Of a stretch of 64,000 nucleotides of DNA, positions 19,233-29,788 are shown in pieces. The number at the start of each line of letters is the position of its first letter. Position 1 is the first letter of the stretch. Source of the stretch: Candidatus Zipacnadia bacterium (lineage in GTDB: Bacteria > Armatimonadota > Zipacnadia > JALGUG01); NCBI GenBank assembly GCA_029820995.1, contig JALGUG010000010.1, positions 1-64,000 on the forward strand, given 5' to 3'. The position numbers and the translations under genes are program-made. The notes below the pieces were generated by a model. That model worked only from the letters and a program-made list of their open reading frames with translations, was not told where the DNA came from and searched no databases.

Positions 19233-21572
19233 GTGGCGACAAGCCCCGGAGCGGCAGTGAGCAGCCAAGACGCACCCGATAGGCCTGCGGACGGTCGGTG
19301 GGTGGGCTGGGGCGCAATCGGTGTGTACGGCGCAAGCTCGATGGCGGGCCAGGTCCTGCTGATGCGGGAGCTGGTCAATGTTTTGTACGGCAACGAGCTC
19401 TCGTTGGGAATCCTATTGGGCGTCTGGCTGCTGCTGACAGCCGTCGGAAGCGCCTTGGCCTCGCGTCCCCTGTTACGGGTGCGGAGGGCCCGTGCTGCGC
19501 TGGCGATCAGCCAAGTTTGTTTCGCACTGCTCCTGCCGGCTGCGATCTACGGCGTGCGTGGTGCGCGGGGGCTGCTGTTTCCGGATCTGTTGCCGGGGGA
19601 GCTGATCGGGCTGGGCGGCATCTTGGCCGGAGCCTTGGGATTTCTGGCGCCTATCTGTCTGCTGTCCGGCGTACAGTTCGCCCTGGCCTGTCGAGTGCTG
19701 GGCGGAACCCGTGGGGCGGCCGCCGCCGGGCTTGGCCAGACGTACGCTGCGGTAGCCGTCGGAGACATCGTGGCCGGCGGGCTGCTGAGCAGCGCCGTGG
19801 TGATGCAGCTTAACCCCTTCTGGATCGCCTTCGGCCTGGCCGTCCTGAATCTCATTTCGGCTACCGCACTGTTCTCGCCGGCGCCACGGGTCCTGCTCGC
19901 CGCCGCCGGAGCGGTTGGGCTGGTGGCCGCGGGAGTGCTGGGCGTGCCGCGGACACTGGATCGCGACTCGGCGCGGCGCCAGTGGCGAGGGTTTAACCTG
20001 GTCGTATACCGCAACTCCCTGTATGGCAGCATTGCCGTCACCCGGGACGGCGAGCTGTATAGCTACTTCCAGAGCGGCCATCTGGCCTTCTCTTCTCCCG
20101 ATGCGTACTCCGCTGAAATGAACGCTCAGATTCCTCTCCTCGCGCACCCGGACCCGCAGCGCATTCTGATGATTGGCGGAGGTGTGGGCGGAGGCCTGCA
20201 CGAGGCCCTGAAGTACCGCCCCAGGCAGCTAGATTATGTGGAGCTGGATCCCGTGCTGCTGGAGGTTGCCCAGGACTGCATCGCTCCCCGGGACCTGGCA
20301 GCGCTGCAGGCACCACAGGTGAGTATCTATCACGGCGACGGTCGCCTGTTCGTGAAGAAGGCCCAGCCGGAGAGCTACGACGTCGTCATGCTCAACGTGC
20401 CGGACCCCTTCACCGTTCAGCTCAACCGGTTCTACACTCTCGAGTTCTTTCGCGAGGTGCGGCGAATTCTGGCGCCGCGCGGCCTGTTGTCCTTGCGCTT
20501 GACCTCCAGCGGCTCGTACCTGGATACCCGTTCGGCGGAACTCGATGGCGTAGTATTCCAAGCTCTACGCCGGGTATTCCGCTTTGTGCTACCTCTGCCG
20601 GGCGAGTCCGTGTTCATGCTGGCCACGGACGAAGCTGCCTTCCTGGCGCGCAACCGTGAGCAGTTCGTCCGGCGTCTGGCCGAGCGCCACCTGCAAAACG
20701 AGTATGTGGACGAGTACTACCTGGGGACGACCGAGCGGCTGGACCCCCAGCGCATGCAAGAGCTGCTGGACACGCTTGCCGCAGCGCGACCGGACCGCAT
20801 CAACACCGATCTGCGGCCGGTTGCTTGCTTTTATCAGATGTCGCTATGGAACTTCATGCTGCGCGGCAAGGAGAATGGTCAACATCTGGCAGACTCGCTC
20901 CGGCGCGTGATGGATCTGGGTCCCTGGCCTTTGATCGTGACGTTAGTCGTGCTCGGCTCCGCGCTTTCGCTCTGGGCGCGACGCGGGTCCCGGTCATTGC
21001 GATTGCTGACGCTCTGGGCGCTGGCCGCTGCCGGTTTCGGCGGGCTGGTTCTCGAGGTCGGTTTGGTGTTCGCCTTCCAGGCACTATACGGTTACGTCTA
21101 TCAGAAGGTCGGGCTCATCGTCGCTGCCTTCATGGTGGGGACGATCGCCGGCAGTCTCGGTATGACACGGCGCCTGCGATCCGTTCAGCACGAAGAGGCG
21201 CTGCTGGCCCGAACCGGCGTGTTCGGCGTGGCTTGCGCGGTCCTGGCTGCCCTCTGCCTGCCGATGATGGCGCGGCTGACCGGGGCGGCCGGGGATTTGG
21301 CGGCACAGGCGCTGATCCCGATTCTGGTGTGCCTGGGCGGTGTCGTGGTCGGCATGCAGTTCCCGCTCGGCGGCAGCCTCCTCCTGCGGGGCGGCCGTCC
21401 GCCGGCGCGGGCCGGAGGCCAGGCGTACGCCGCCGACCTCCTGGGAGCCTCGGCGGGTGCTCTGGTGACCACCGTCCTGCTGCTGCCGGCAGTCGGCATT
21501 GTCGGCACCTGCCTGGCGGCGGCCGGAGTCTTCTGCACGGGCGCCCTGCCGCTCCTGGTGCTGAAGAAATAG
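19233..21572 (+). CDS. Membrane-embedded spermidine/spermine synthase-like protein
   Basis: N- and C-terminal TM helices flank a methyltransferase-like core: RILMIGGGVGGGLHEALKYRPRQLDYVELDP, YHGDGRLFV, YDVVMLNVPDP. Confidence 0.85.
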   Translation: MATSPGAAVSSQDAPDRPADGRWVGWGAIGVYGASSMAGQVLLMRELVNVLYGNELSLGILLGVWLLLTAVGSALASRPLLRVRRARAALAISQVCFALLLPAAIYGVRGARGLLFPDLLPGELIGLGGILAGALGFLAPICLLSGVQFALACRVLGGTRGAAAAGLGQTYAAVAVGDIVAGGLLSSAVVMQLNPFWIAFGLAVLNLISATALFSPAPRVLLAAAGAVGLVAAGVLGVPRTLDRDSARRQWRGFNLVVYRNSLYGSIAVTRDGELYSYFQSGHLAFSSPDAYSAEMNAQIPLLAHPDPQRILMIGGGVGGGLHEALKYRPRQLDYVELDPVLLEVAQDCIAPRDLAALQAPQVSIYHGDGRLFVKKAQPESYDVVMLNVPDPFTVQLNRFYTLEFFREVRRILAPRGLLSLRLTSSGSYLDTRSAELDGVVFQALRRVFRFVLPLPGESVFMLATDEAAFLARNREQFVRRLAERHLQNEYVDEYYLGTTERLDPQRMQELLDTLAAARPDRINTDLRPVACFYQMSLWNFMLRGKENGQHLADSLRRVMDLGPWPLIVTLVVLGSALSLWARRGSRSLRLLTLWALAAAGFGGLVLEVGLVFAFQALYGYVYQKVGLIVAAFMVGTIAGSLGMTRRLRSVQHEEALLARTGVFGVACAVLAALCLPMMARLTGAAGDLAAQALIPILVCLGGVVVGMQFPLGGSLLLRGGRPPARAGGQAYAADLLGASAGALVTTVLLLPAVGIVGTCLAAAGVFCTGALPLLVLKK

Positions 21573-21701
21573 CGCCAGGATTGTTACCTGTTCGTGTTCG
21601 GATGGCTGGAACAATTGGAGCAGGAAGGTGTAGAATCTTGGCGAATACGTAAAGGGACCTAGCATCGGCGGGCGAGGAACGCGACACAGCCGAGGGGTAC
21701 T

Positions 21702-22808
21702 ATGGAGCGTCGCGAGTTCCTGCAAACTGTTCTCCGGGCTTCTCTGGGTGTGGCAGCGGCCTGTGCGCTCGTGGATGAGGCGATCGCTTCCGGCGTCCTG
21801 CGCGAGGCCCGGTATTACGTCAAGTCGAATCCTCCGGCCGTCACCTGTCAGCTCTGTCCCCGTCGCTGCTACATCGAGCCGGGCAGGACGGGCCATTGCC
21901 GCGTGCGGGTCAATCGGGGCGGCAAACTGTACACCCTGGCGTACGGCAATCCCTGCGCCGTGCACGTGGACCCCATCGAGAAGACCCCGGTGTTTCACGT
22001 GTTGCCCGGAGCAAGTGCCCTGGCGCTCGCCTGTGCCGGATGTACCCTCCAGTGCAAGTACTGCCAAAACTGGCGGATTTCCCAGGCCAGCCCGACCGAG
22101 ACGAAGAACTATGACCTACCTCCTCAGGCGGTCATCGCGCGGGCCAAGAAAGACGGCTGCCGGGCAGTGGTCTTCAGCTATACCGAGCCGACGATGTTCT
22201 TCGAGTACATGGTGGACATCGCGAAGCTGGCTCGCAAGAATGGCTTGAAGGCCGTCGTGAAATCCTGCGGGTACATTAACCCCGAGCCCCTGGCGGAGCT
22301 ATCCCAGTATATAGACGCCGTGAACGTTGACATCAAGGGGTACTCGGAGAAGTACTACCGGGAGATCTGCGGGGCGAGCATGAAGCCTCCGCTGGAGGCG
22401 ATTAAGGGCTACAAGCAGCAGGGCGTGTGGGTCGAGGTTACGAACCTGATGATCGGAGGCCTGAACGACAGCACGGAGATGGTGCGGGGCATGGTCCGGT
22501 GGATTAAGTCCAACCTGGGTTCCGCGACGCCGCTGATCCTGAGCCGTTTCTTCCCTGCATACAAGTTGGGCTCGCTCCCGCCGCTGCCGATGTCCAAGTT
22601 GGAGCGAGCACGCGACCTGGCGATCAAGATGGGCCTACAGTATGTCTACATTGGCAATGTGCCCGGGCATGAGGGCGAGAGCGTGATCTGTCCGCAGTGC
22701 AGCCGCGTCGTCGTACGCCGGATCGGGCATTTCCTGATTGACTATGATCTGACGCACGGCAAGTGCAAGTACTGCGGGTACAAACTTCCGGGGATCTGGC
22801 AGGCGTGA
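21702..22808 (+). CDS. amrS: AmmeMemoRadiSam-system radical SAM enzyme (AmrS-like) with Tat-like N-terminus
   Basis: CAGCTLQCKYCQNW radical SAM motif; N-terminal ERREFLQTVLRASLGVAAACALV; C-terminal CPxC/CxxC zinc-binding-like motif. Confidence 0.88.
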   Translation: MERREFLQTVLRASLGVAAACALVDEAIASGVLREARYYVKSNPPAVTCQLCPRRCYIEPGRTGHCRVRVNRGGKLYTLAYGNPCAVHVDPIEKTPVFHVLPGASALALACAGCTLQCKYCQNWRISQASPTETKNYDLPPQAVIARAKKDGCRAVVFSYTEPTMFFEYMVDIAKLARKNGLKAVVKSCGYINPEPLAELSQYIDAVNVDIKGYSEKYYREICGASMKPPLEAIKGYKQQGVWVEVTNLMIGGLNDSTEMVRGMVRWIKSNLGSATPLILSRFFPAYKLGSLPPLPMSKLERARDLAIKMGLQYVYIGNVPGHEGESVICPQCSRVVVRRIGHFLIDYDLTHGKCKYCGYKLPGIWQA

Positions 22809-22809
22809 G

Positions 22810-25629
22810 ATGGCTCAAAGCAGACTGCTCCTAAGAGTCGTACTGTTGGCCGTGCTGACTGCCGGGCCGCTTTCTGGGGTCCTGGCGCAGCAGGGCGGCG
22901 ATATTGACGCGCTCATCGAGCAACTCAGCGACGATCAGCCTGCGAAGCGTGTCGCTGCCGCCAGGGCGCTCGGAGCGCGCAAGGACCTGAAAGCGCTCAA
23001 TCCCCTGTGTCTGACCCGCCGGGACCCCAATCGCAAGGTCCGTCTGGCGGCGGCAGAGGCACTGGGTCAGCTCGGCGACCCCCGCGCCTGCCCGTACCTG
23101 ATGGAGTTCTACTACTATCACGGCTCGCCGCCGTATCTGCGGAACACGATGCTCGCCATGCGCGTACTCGGCCAGATCGGGGGCGAGCGTGCAGCACGGG
23201 CGCTGATCCAGGATCTCCGCCGTGAGTGCCATGTGGTCCACGGCGTCGTGCTCGACGGTCTGGCGCGTCAGGCGGCGTCGGCTCTGACGCAGGCGGGAGA
23301 GGAGGCGACGCCCGCGCTGTTGGAGGGGCTGCAGGACAAGGACCCGACCGTGCGCGTCATCTGCGCCAGCGCCCTGGAGCGTCTGGCTCCTGAGGCGGCT
23401 GTGCCCGGGCTGATCGAAGCACTCCAGGACCCCAGTGCGGACGTCCGCATTGTGGCGGTGCGAGCCCTGGGCGATATTGCGGCGCCGGAGGCCGCAGCAC
23501 CGATTGTGGCGCGCGTGAGCGACGACACCTCAATGCACTTCCGACTGGCTGCCGCGAGTACTGTTCGCGCGCTCGGCGAGGCTGCTGTGAAGCCGCTGAC
23601 GGACGCGCTGCGTGCGGGTAATCCTCAGTCGCAGGTGTGGGCTGCCGAGACGCTGGGCGACCTGGGCCAGGCTGAGGCAGCCGGCGACTTGGTGGCGGCA
23701 CTCAGCGCCAAGCGCAGCGAACTACGGGCCGCGGCGGCGGAGGCGCTGGGAAAGCTGGACGTCAAGACGGCCGAACAGAAGCTGGCCGCGCTCACCGAGG
23801 ACCCGAGCGAGTGGGTGCGGACGCAAGCTTTCCGGGCGCTCGGCCAGATACAGGCGCAGGCCACGGACGTCGTCGCCAAAGGCCTGCAAGACCCGGACCG
23901 CTTGGTGCGCTGTGCCGCGGCGGAGGCTTTGGCGCAGGTAGCGGGACCCGCTGCCCCGCTGGTGCGGGCGCTAGAGGATACCGATGCGCGCGTGCAGCGC
24001 AGTGCGGCTCTGGCGCTGGGGAAGCTCAAAGCACCCGAGGCAGTGGAGCCGCTGGCGATACTGCTTCGCGGGCGCGACGAGACCGTCGTCGCGGCTGCGG
24101 CCGAAGCGCTGGGGCAGATTGCCACTCCACCGGCTGTTGAGGCACTGGCCGCGCACGTCCGCGACCGACAGGCTACGGCGCGACGACCGGCCGCTGAAGC
24201 CCTGGGCCGAACCGGTGATCTAGCCGCGGCCCGGAGTCTGATGGCGGAGGCCCTGCAGGGCGACGCCATTCACCTGCGCGAGCTGTTGCGCGTCTGTCTG
24301 GCGAGCATGGGGGCGCCGGCCATTCCACTCGCTCAGGAGCTCATCGCGAACAACGATGAACAGTTCCAGGAACTGGGGGCCGCGGCCCTGGCCGATATGG
24401 CCTGCCGCGAGGCCATGGCCGCACTCTTGGATAGTGTCGATCGGAAACTCCCCGACTCGGCGCGCGGCCAGATCATGCAAGGCCTCCAGCATCACGCTGC
24501 CGCCTTCGTGCCCGAGCTGCTGAACGGGCTGAAACACGAGCGGCCCGGACCTCGACAGGCCGCCGCCGCAGCCCTGCGACGCCTTCGAGCCGAGGACGTC
24601 CTGGACGCGTACGCGGAAGCGCTGAAGGACCCCGATGTTGCCTACCGCCGCCAAGTTGTCAACCTGTTGGCCCAGCGTCGGGAGCCGGAGGCGGTCCAGC
24701 CGCTGATCGCGGCGCTGGATGACGAAGACGTGGCCGTCAAAGTGCGGGCCATTCACGCCCTCGGTCAGCTCAAGGACAAGGCCGCGATCGAGCCGATTGC
24801 GAAGCTCTACCCGAACTCGACCGGCGATCTGCGCTGGGCCTGTTTATGCGGGCTGGGTGAGTTGGGCGATCCGCGCGTGGCACCCGAACTGCTGCAGATC
24901 ATGAAGGGCAACGCGAGCGACGAAGTGCGCGAAGACGCGGCCGGCCTCCTGGGCAAATGTGGCGATGCTAAGGTCGTGCCCGACCTGGTCGCTGCCGTAG
25001 AAGACCCGGCGCTACGAGCGGCGGCGCTGTACTCCCTCGGACAGATCGGCACGCCCGAGGCTTTGGCCGTCCTGTTTGACAAGCTCAAGAATGAACATGA
25101 TCCGCACTTCCAGGTAATGGTGGCTGCCCTGGGCGAGTCGCGCAGTTCCCAGGCCGCTGACTGGTTGGTCGCGTACTACTTGGAGGACAATGACCACCAC
25201 CGCAACGCCGGGACGGTGGAGTACGCGCTGGGGCGCCTGGGGGAGCACGCACTGGAGGCCACCGTACGGCTGCTGAACGATCGCGAGGCCGATCTGAGGC
25301 TGGCGGCGGCCAAGTCCATGGTGCAATGTGAGGGCTCGCGGGCGCTGGGCCGGCTGATGACGGCGACGCGGTTCGGCGATGACGCCTTGGACGAGTTCGC
25401 CCTGGACTGTCTGGCGCAGTGGGAAGCCCGTGAGCGGCTGAGGATGGTCACACAGATGGCCCTGGCGCACGATAGCGCCGCGGTCCGAGCCAAGGCCGCG
25501 CGCGTGGCCGTCCAGCTAGACCGCGACAGGGCCGAGCGAGCCTTTCGTGCGGCTAGCCAGAGCGAAGACCCCGGTCGCGCGGCAGCCGGCGCTGAAGCGC
25601 TGCAAGCCGCCGGTCTGGAGCAGGCGTGA
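22810..25629 (+). CDS. Secreted HEAT/PBS-lyase repeat protein
   Basis: Signal peptide and repeated V(R)xxAAxALGxLG...P.L motifs along its length. Confidence 0.93.
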   Translation: MAQSRLLLRVVLLAVLTAGPLSGVLAQQGGDIDALIEQLSDDQPAKRVAAARALGARKDLKALNPLCLTRRDPNRKVRLAAAEALGQLGDPRACPYLMEFYYYHGSPPYLRNTMLAMRVLGQIGGERAARALIQDLRRECHVVHGVVLDGLARQAASALTQAGEEATPALLEGLQDKDPTVRVICASALERLAPEAAVPGLIEALQDPSADVRIVAVRALGDIAAPEAAAPIVARVSDDTSMHFRLAAASTVRALGEAAVKPLTDALRAGNPQSQVWAAETLGDLGQAEAAGDLVAALSAKRSELRAAAAEALGKLDVKTAEQKLAALTEDPSEWVRTQAFRALGQIQAQATDVVAKGLQDPDRLVRCAAAEALAQVAGPAAPLVRALEDTDARVQRSAALALGKLKAPEAVEPLAILLRGRDETVVAAAAEALGQIATPPAVEALAAHVRDRQATARRPAAEALGRTGDLAAARSLMAEALQGDAIHLRELLRVCLASMGAPAIPLAQELIANNDEQFQELGAAALADMACREAMAALLDSVDRKLPDSARGQIMQGLQHHAAAFVPELLNGLKHERPGPRQAAAAALRRLRAEDVLDAYAEALKDPDVAYRRQVVNLLAQRREPEAVQPLIAALDDEDVAVKVRAIHALGQLKDKAAIEPIAKLYPNSTGDLRWACLCGLGELGDPRVAPELLQIMKGNASDEVREDAAGLLGKCGDAKVVPDLVAAVEDPALRAAALYSLGQIGTPEALAVLFDKLKNEHDPHFQVMVAALGESRSSQAADWLVAYYLEDNDHHRNAGTVEYALGRLGEHALEATVRLLNDREADLRLAAAKSMVQCEGSRALGRLMTATRFGDDALDEFALDCLAQWEARERLRMVTQMALAHDSAAVRAKAARVAVQLDRDRAERAFRAASQSEDPGRAAAGAEALQAAGLEQA

Positions 25630-25666
25630 GCGCAAAACGCTATGTTGCGAGAGGAGAGTGCCTGCG

Positions 25667-26737
25667 ATGAGGTCTGCCAGCGTATGTCTTCTCGTTGTGT
25701 GCTTGATGGTCGGTGTGGCGGGCCTGACCTGGGCCGAAGGGGATAATTGCCCGGTCGAGCTGCAAACGGACGAGGGCAAGCCGGACGCGGTACTGATGGA
25801 GCGGACGCTAGACGCGGGCGAGCATACTTACGCCGCCACCCTCAGCGACCGCGAGGCCTTGACCTCCATGCTAGCGCCCAATCCGCTGACCAAGGTTGTG
25901 GCCAACGTGTTCATCAGGGAACATGCACCCACGGATTGGGACTGGAGCTTGGCCAGCGCCACACTGATGGCCGGCGTCATGGCGGCATGGGAGGAGACCC
26001 GTGAGCAGAGGTACTTCGACTACGTGAAACACTGGGCCGATTACCACCTGGAGCGCGGGCTGAAGCTCGACAGCATCGCCGCCTGCGTGCCTGGGGGGCT
26101 GCTACTGGCGCTCTATGAGCAGACCCAAGACCTGGAGTATCTCGAAGGCGCCAATCAGGCCTGCGCGGCGGCCGTGGCCTTGTCCACCGAGGGTGCTGAG
26201 CCACCGGCCAATTCGGGGCCCGAGGCCTTTTGCTATGGGACCTATCGGGACCTGGTCGTGGCCGAGTTCTGCATCGCGCCGTTCCTGGCGCGCATGGGCC
26301 AGCTCAACCACGACCGCAAGTGCTTCGACCTGGCCGCCGAGAAGAGCGTGCGCTACATGGACTACTTGCGCTTCTACCGCCGGGATACCGGGCCGCTGAA
26401 GGAGCGAGTGCTCCGCGAGGAATTGTGCACCCACATGCTCAAGGAAGAGGGCAATCGGCTGTTTCCAAACCTGGACAAGCGCGGCGACGGCTGGCTGTAC
26501 CTGAGCATGGGTGAGACCTTTGGCTTCCTGCCCGAGAACCATCCGCTCCGAGGGCGTCTCATCACCTTCCTGGAGAACCAGGGCTTTCGCAGCCTGGATT
26601 TCTCGCCCATGGTGCTGGGGGCGGCGGCCGGATCGCTCAAGATCCAGTACACGCGCTCTCTGTACGTCTACGGCGCCGCCGAGCTCTTGGCCGTCCGGCC
26701 AGTGGAAAAGGCAGTGAGCGGGAAAGAGGGCTCCTGA
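25667..26737 (+). CDS. Secreted alpha-helical (six-hairpin glycosidase-like) protein
   Basis: Signal peptide after the ATG at 25667 (SD GAGAGGAG); helical repeats such as YFDYVKHWADYHLERG. Track start at 25547 lies inside the upstream gene. Confidence 0.6.
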   Translation: MRSASVCLLVVCLMVGVAGLTWAEGDNCPVELQTDEGKPDAVLMERTLDAGEHTYAATLSDREALTSMLAPNPLTKVVANVFIREHAPTDWDWSLASATLMAGVMAAWEETREQRYFDYVKHWADYHLERGLKLDSIAACVPGGLLLALYEQTQDLEYLEGANQACAAAVALSTEGAEPPANSGPEAFCYGTYRDLVVAEFCIAPFLARMGQLNHDRKCFDLAAEKSVRYMDYLRFYRRDTGPLKERVLREELCTHMLKEEGNRLFPNLDKRGDGWLYLSMGETFGFLPENHPLRGRLITFLENQGFRSLDFSPMVLGAAAGSLKIQYTRSLYVYGAAELLAVRPVEKAVSGKEGS

Positions 26738-26764
26738 CGGCTGCTCCAGGAGGAGACCAAGCTA

Positions 26765-27934
26765 ATGAAGGCACTTGCTGTTGCCTTGTTCCTGAGCATG
26801 GGTGTAACCGGGCTTCTGGCCCAGGCCCCGGCCGAGCCGGACCAGGGACTGCCCACGCTCGTGGTGTTCCCCTTTGCCAACTCTACCACGGTGGCCCAAG
26901 CCGGTGTGATGGCCGCGGACGTGTTCATCCGCGAGCTCTTCCAGACCGGACGCTTTCAGCTCATCACGCCGACCAAGACGCTGCCGATCCTGGTCCGGGA
27001 GAAGCTGGGATCGGTGGATGTGGATGAATGGGAGATCGGGACGCGTCTGGGCAACGAGCTGGGCGCGGACTACGCGTTGCTCGGCGCCGTGACTGCGCCG
27101 CCGGCGGTCGGCGGCGAGCAGGAGGAGCGCAAGCGGCCGGCCAGGCCCAACCGCATCGAGCTTTCGGCGCGACTGGTGAACATTCACCCCGGCGCCACGC
27201 TCTGGATGTGCTCCCGATCGGTCAGCCGGTTCGGTGGCCTCAATACGCAGGAGACGCTGCGGGGCTACGCGCGCGAGATGACGCGGCTGATGTTCGAGGA
27301 GCTGGACGCCAAGCTCCCGCCGTACGCGCCGGCCGAGTGCGTGGCCCTTGATCTCAGCGCCGTGTGTAACACCGGCTTTCGCGACGACCAGAAGGAGGAT
27401 CGGCAAGGCGGCTGGACGGATGACGGCCCCAACGACCTCCGGACCTTCCCCACGGGGCAGCAGACCTTCTGCGGCGTCAAGTTCAACATCCTTGACCCGG
27501 CGCAGAACGACTGGAAGTCCTGCCTCATTCTCAGGGGCAAGGATCGGCCTTATTTCCCGCCGGAGAGCGAGGCGATCCCCGTCGGCCAGGCGCTCAAGGC
27601 CGTGTACTTCTTGCACACGGCGGCCTGGTGTGCGCCGGATGGCACCGAAGTGCTGCGCTATGTGATCACCTTCGAAGACGAGACCACTGCGGAGGTCCCC
27701 GTGATCGCCGGCTCGGGAATCGGCGACTGGTGGAACGCGACGCCGCTGCCGAACGCGCGCCTGGCCTGGAAGGGAGACAGCCAGTACCACGACCCCGACG
27801 GCCTGCTGAAGTACGTGGGCGTGTATCTTTATCGGTGGAGCAGTCCGTCACCGGAAAAGGTCATCAAGACGATCAAAGCAATCTCCGCCGGCAGGGCGAC
27901 GCCCATCGTTATCGCCATTACGGGAGAGAAGTAA
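26765..27934 (+). CDS. Secreted protein: TolB/CsgG-like N-terminus fused to beta-sandwich C-terminus
   Basis: LPTLVVFPFANSTTVAQAGVMAADVFIRELFQTGRFQLIT and LGNELGADYALLGAV resemble TolB-like/CsgG domains; C-terminus beta-rich. Confidence 0.6.
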   Translation: MKALAVALFLSMGVTGLLAQAPAEPDQGLPTLVVFPFANSTTVAQAGVMAADVFIRELFQTGRFQLITPTKTLPILVREKLGSVDVDEWEIGTRLGNELGADYALLGAVTAPPAVGGEQEERKRPARPNRIELSARLVNIHPGATLWMCSRSVSRFGGLNTQETLRGYAREMTRLMFEELDAKLPPYAPAECVALDLSAVCNTGFRDDQKEDRQGGWTDDGPNDLRTFPTGQQTFCGVKFNILDPAQNDWKSCLILRGKDRPYFPPESEAIPVGQALKAVYFLHTAAWCAPDGTEVLRYVITFEDETTAEVPVIAGSGIGDWWNATPLPNARLAWKGDSQYHDPDGLLKYVGVYLYRWSSPSPEKVIKTIKAISAGRATPIVIAITGEK

Positions 27935-28107
27935 CCGACCTGTCGGCCGCGAGGCGTGTCCTGCAGACGCGCCCGAGATGCACATGGCCACGCCGGCGCC
28001 AGAGGAGCAAACGCCAGCGCGATGAAGGCGGGGTCGGAAGGGGTTAACCATGCCTTCCCGGGGTGCGGCGAGGCCCAGTCAGTGAGTACTCCTCCAGGGG
28101 GGCACTT

Positions 28108-29754
28108 ATGCCGGAAGAGCAAGCTGTTTGTCCACACTGCCAAGCCCCGTTGTCTGGCGGTGACACCACATGTTGGAACTGCGGCCAAGTTGTCGCGAGT
28201 TCTGTGTTTTGCCCCGAGTGCGGGACCAAGCTGGGGCCAACTGGCCGCTGCCTTCAATGCGGCTACTGCGCTGCCCCGCAGCCGTCTCCGGCTGTGGCGC
28301 CGACTGCGACCCCGGCGGCGACAGGCACGCCCACGGAGGCAACCCCGACTGCGTCATCTGCCGAGTTCTGTGAAGTCTGTGGCCACAAGCTGCAAGCCGA
28401 AGCGAAGGAGCTGTGTCCCTCATGTCAGTGCTTCTACGCTCGGGGAACGAACTTCTGTGAAGTCTGTGGCCAGAAGCTCACGCCCGTGGCCGCTTGTAGC
28501 GCCTGTGACGCCCGCGCCGCAACGACCACCGAGGACGGCGCGCCCGACGATGAGCTGACGTCGCTGGCGCGGCGGGCAATCTGGTGGGCGAGTGCCGGGG
28601 AGTTTGACCGTGCGTTGACCGACCTCGGGTCGGTGCTCGACCGTTCACCGCAAGATACCAACGCGCGGCGCTGGGCGGCCCACTGCTATCTTTCCCTGGG
28701 ACACATCGCAGACGCATGGCAGCAGTACGAGTATCTCTTGGCACTGGACCCGTCGGATCAGTGCGCCGCCGATGCCCTGGTACAGATTGACCCGTACCGG
28801 GCCGCCGTCGCGGCGGACCGCGCGGGGCGAGCTTTCGGCCGTGCCCTAAGCTGGCCGGAGGTCCAGGCGAGCCCTTGGGGCGATGTGCAACAACTCGAGC
28901 CCTGGCACTACGAGTGGCCCGCAGACCGGGAGATGCTCAACTACTGGGCTCAGAATCAAGCCATGACCGCTGCCGTCGCCGAAACACTCAGAGCCGTCGA
29001 GGCACCCCAAACGCAACGAGAACTTCTCCTGGGCTGCGTGCGCGTCGGACCGGACCAATTCCCGCAGATTCACGACGTGGCGAACCGCGCAGCCTGGATC
29101 CTTCAGATGCCGCTGCCGGAGGTTTACGTCAAGCCCGACCAGACATGGAACGCCATGGCTCTGGATGCCGGACGAACCTTCGTGATCCTCCATTCCGGCC
29201 TGGTGGACAACATGACGCCCGAGGAGTTACTGTTCATTCTCGGCCATGAGATGGCGCACATCAAGAGCCGGCACACGCTCTATACAGCGGTCGGTCGGGA
29301 ACTCGTCCATCGCCAATACAACCGAGCCCGCACCGTGAGCAGCATCGGGTCAGGCCTCATCGGCATCGCCACCGGAATTGCGGGAGCCGTCATGAAGGCG
29401 CAGGCCGATCGGTTGGCTGTAGAGTGGCTGACCTGGCGACCCAACAAGGAACTCACCTGCGACCGGGCGGGCCTGCTCGCCTGCGGTGACGTGGACGTGG
29501 CCGCCAGGGCAAGTGCCAAGCTCATGTTGGAGAGCACCACGCTCAGCGATCAGCTCAACATTGGCGCGCTGCTGCGTCAATACGACGACGCTCAGGCCCA
29601 AGAGCTCGTGGCAGCGGTGGACCCCAGTGAGGAGCTGGAGAACAGCCATCCCTATACGTGCTACCGCATCCGCATGCTTCAGGCCTGGTCCATGACTAGC
29701 CAATACAAGTCCCTTGCGGCTCTGATCTCGGCGCGCGTCTCCGGCTCGGCCTAG
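28108..29754 (+). CDS. Multi-zinc-ribbon, TPR-like, M48 family metallopeptidase
   Basis: CPHCQ..CWNCG, CPECG..CLQCGYC and two CEVCG(H/Q)KL ribbons; ILGHEMAHIKSRH (HExxH). Confidence 0.88.
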   Translation: MPEEQAVCPHCQAPLSGGDTTCWNCGQVVASSVFCPECGTKLGPTGRCLQCGYCAAPQPSPAVAPTATPAATGTPTEATPTASSAEFCEVCGHKLQAEAKELCPSCQCFYARGTNFCEVCGQKLTPVAACSACDARAATTTEDGAPDDELTSLARRAIWWASAGEFDRALTDLGSVLDRSPQDTNARRWAAHCYLSLGHIADAWQQYEYLLALDPSDQCAADALVQIDPYRAAVAADRAGRAFGRALSWPEVQASPWGDVQQLEPWHYEWPADREMLNYWAQNQAMTAAVAETLRAVEAPQTQRELLLGCVRVGPDQFPQIHDVANRAAWILQMPLPEVYVKPDQTWNAMALDAGRTFVILHSGLVDNMTPEELLFILGHEMAHIKSRHTLYTAVGRELVHRQYNRARTVSSIGSGLIGIATGIAGAVMKAQADRLAVEWLTWRPNKELTCDRAGLLACGDVDVAARASAKLMLESTTLSDQLNIGALLRQYDDAQAQELVAAVDPSEELENSHPYTCYRIRMLQAWSMTSQYKSLAALISARVSGSA

Positions 29755-29788
29755 AGCTGTGAGGGCTTTCCTCTCCTTGCGGCCTGCG

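Noticed and set aside
21084-22067. 327-aa minus-strand ORF
   Set aside because: Antisense to the spermidine-synthase-like and AmrS genes; shadow ORF.
26762-27790. 342-aa minus-strand ORF
   Set aside because: Complementary to the TolB-like gene, which has a signal peptide and domain-like sequence.
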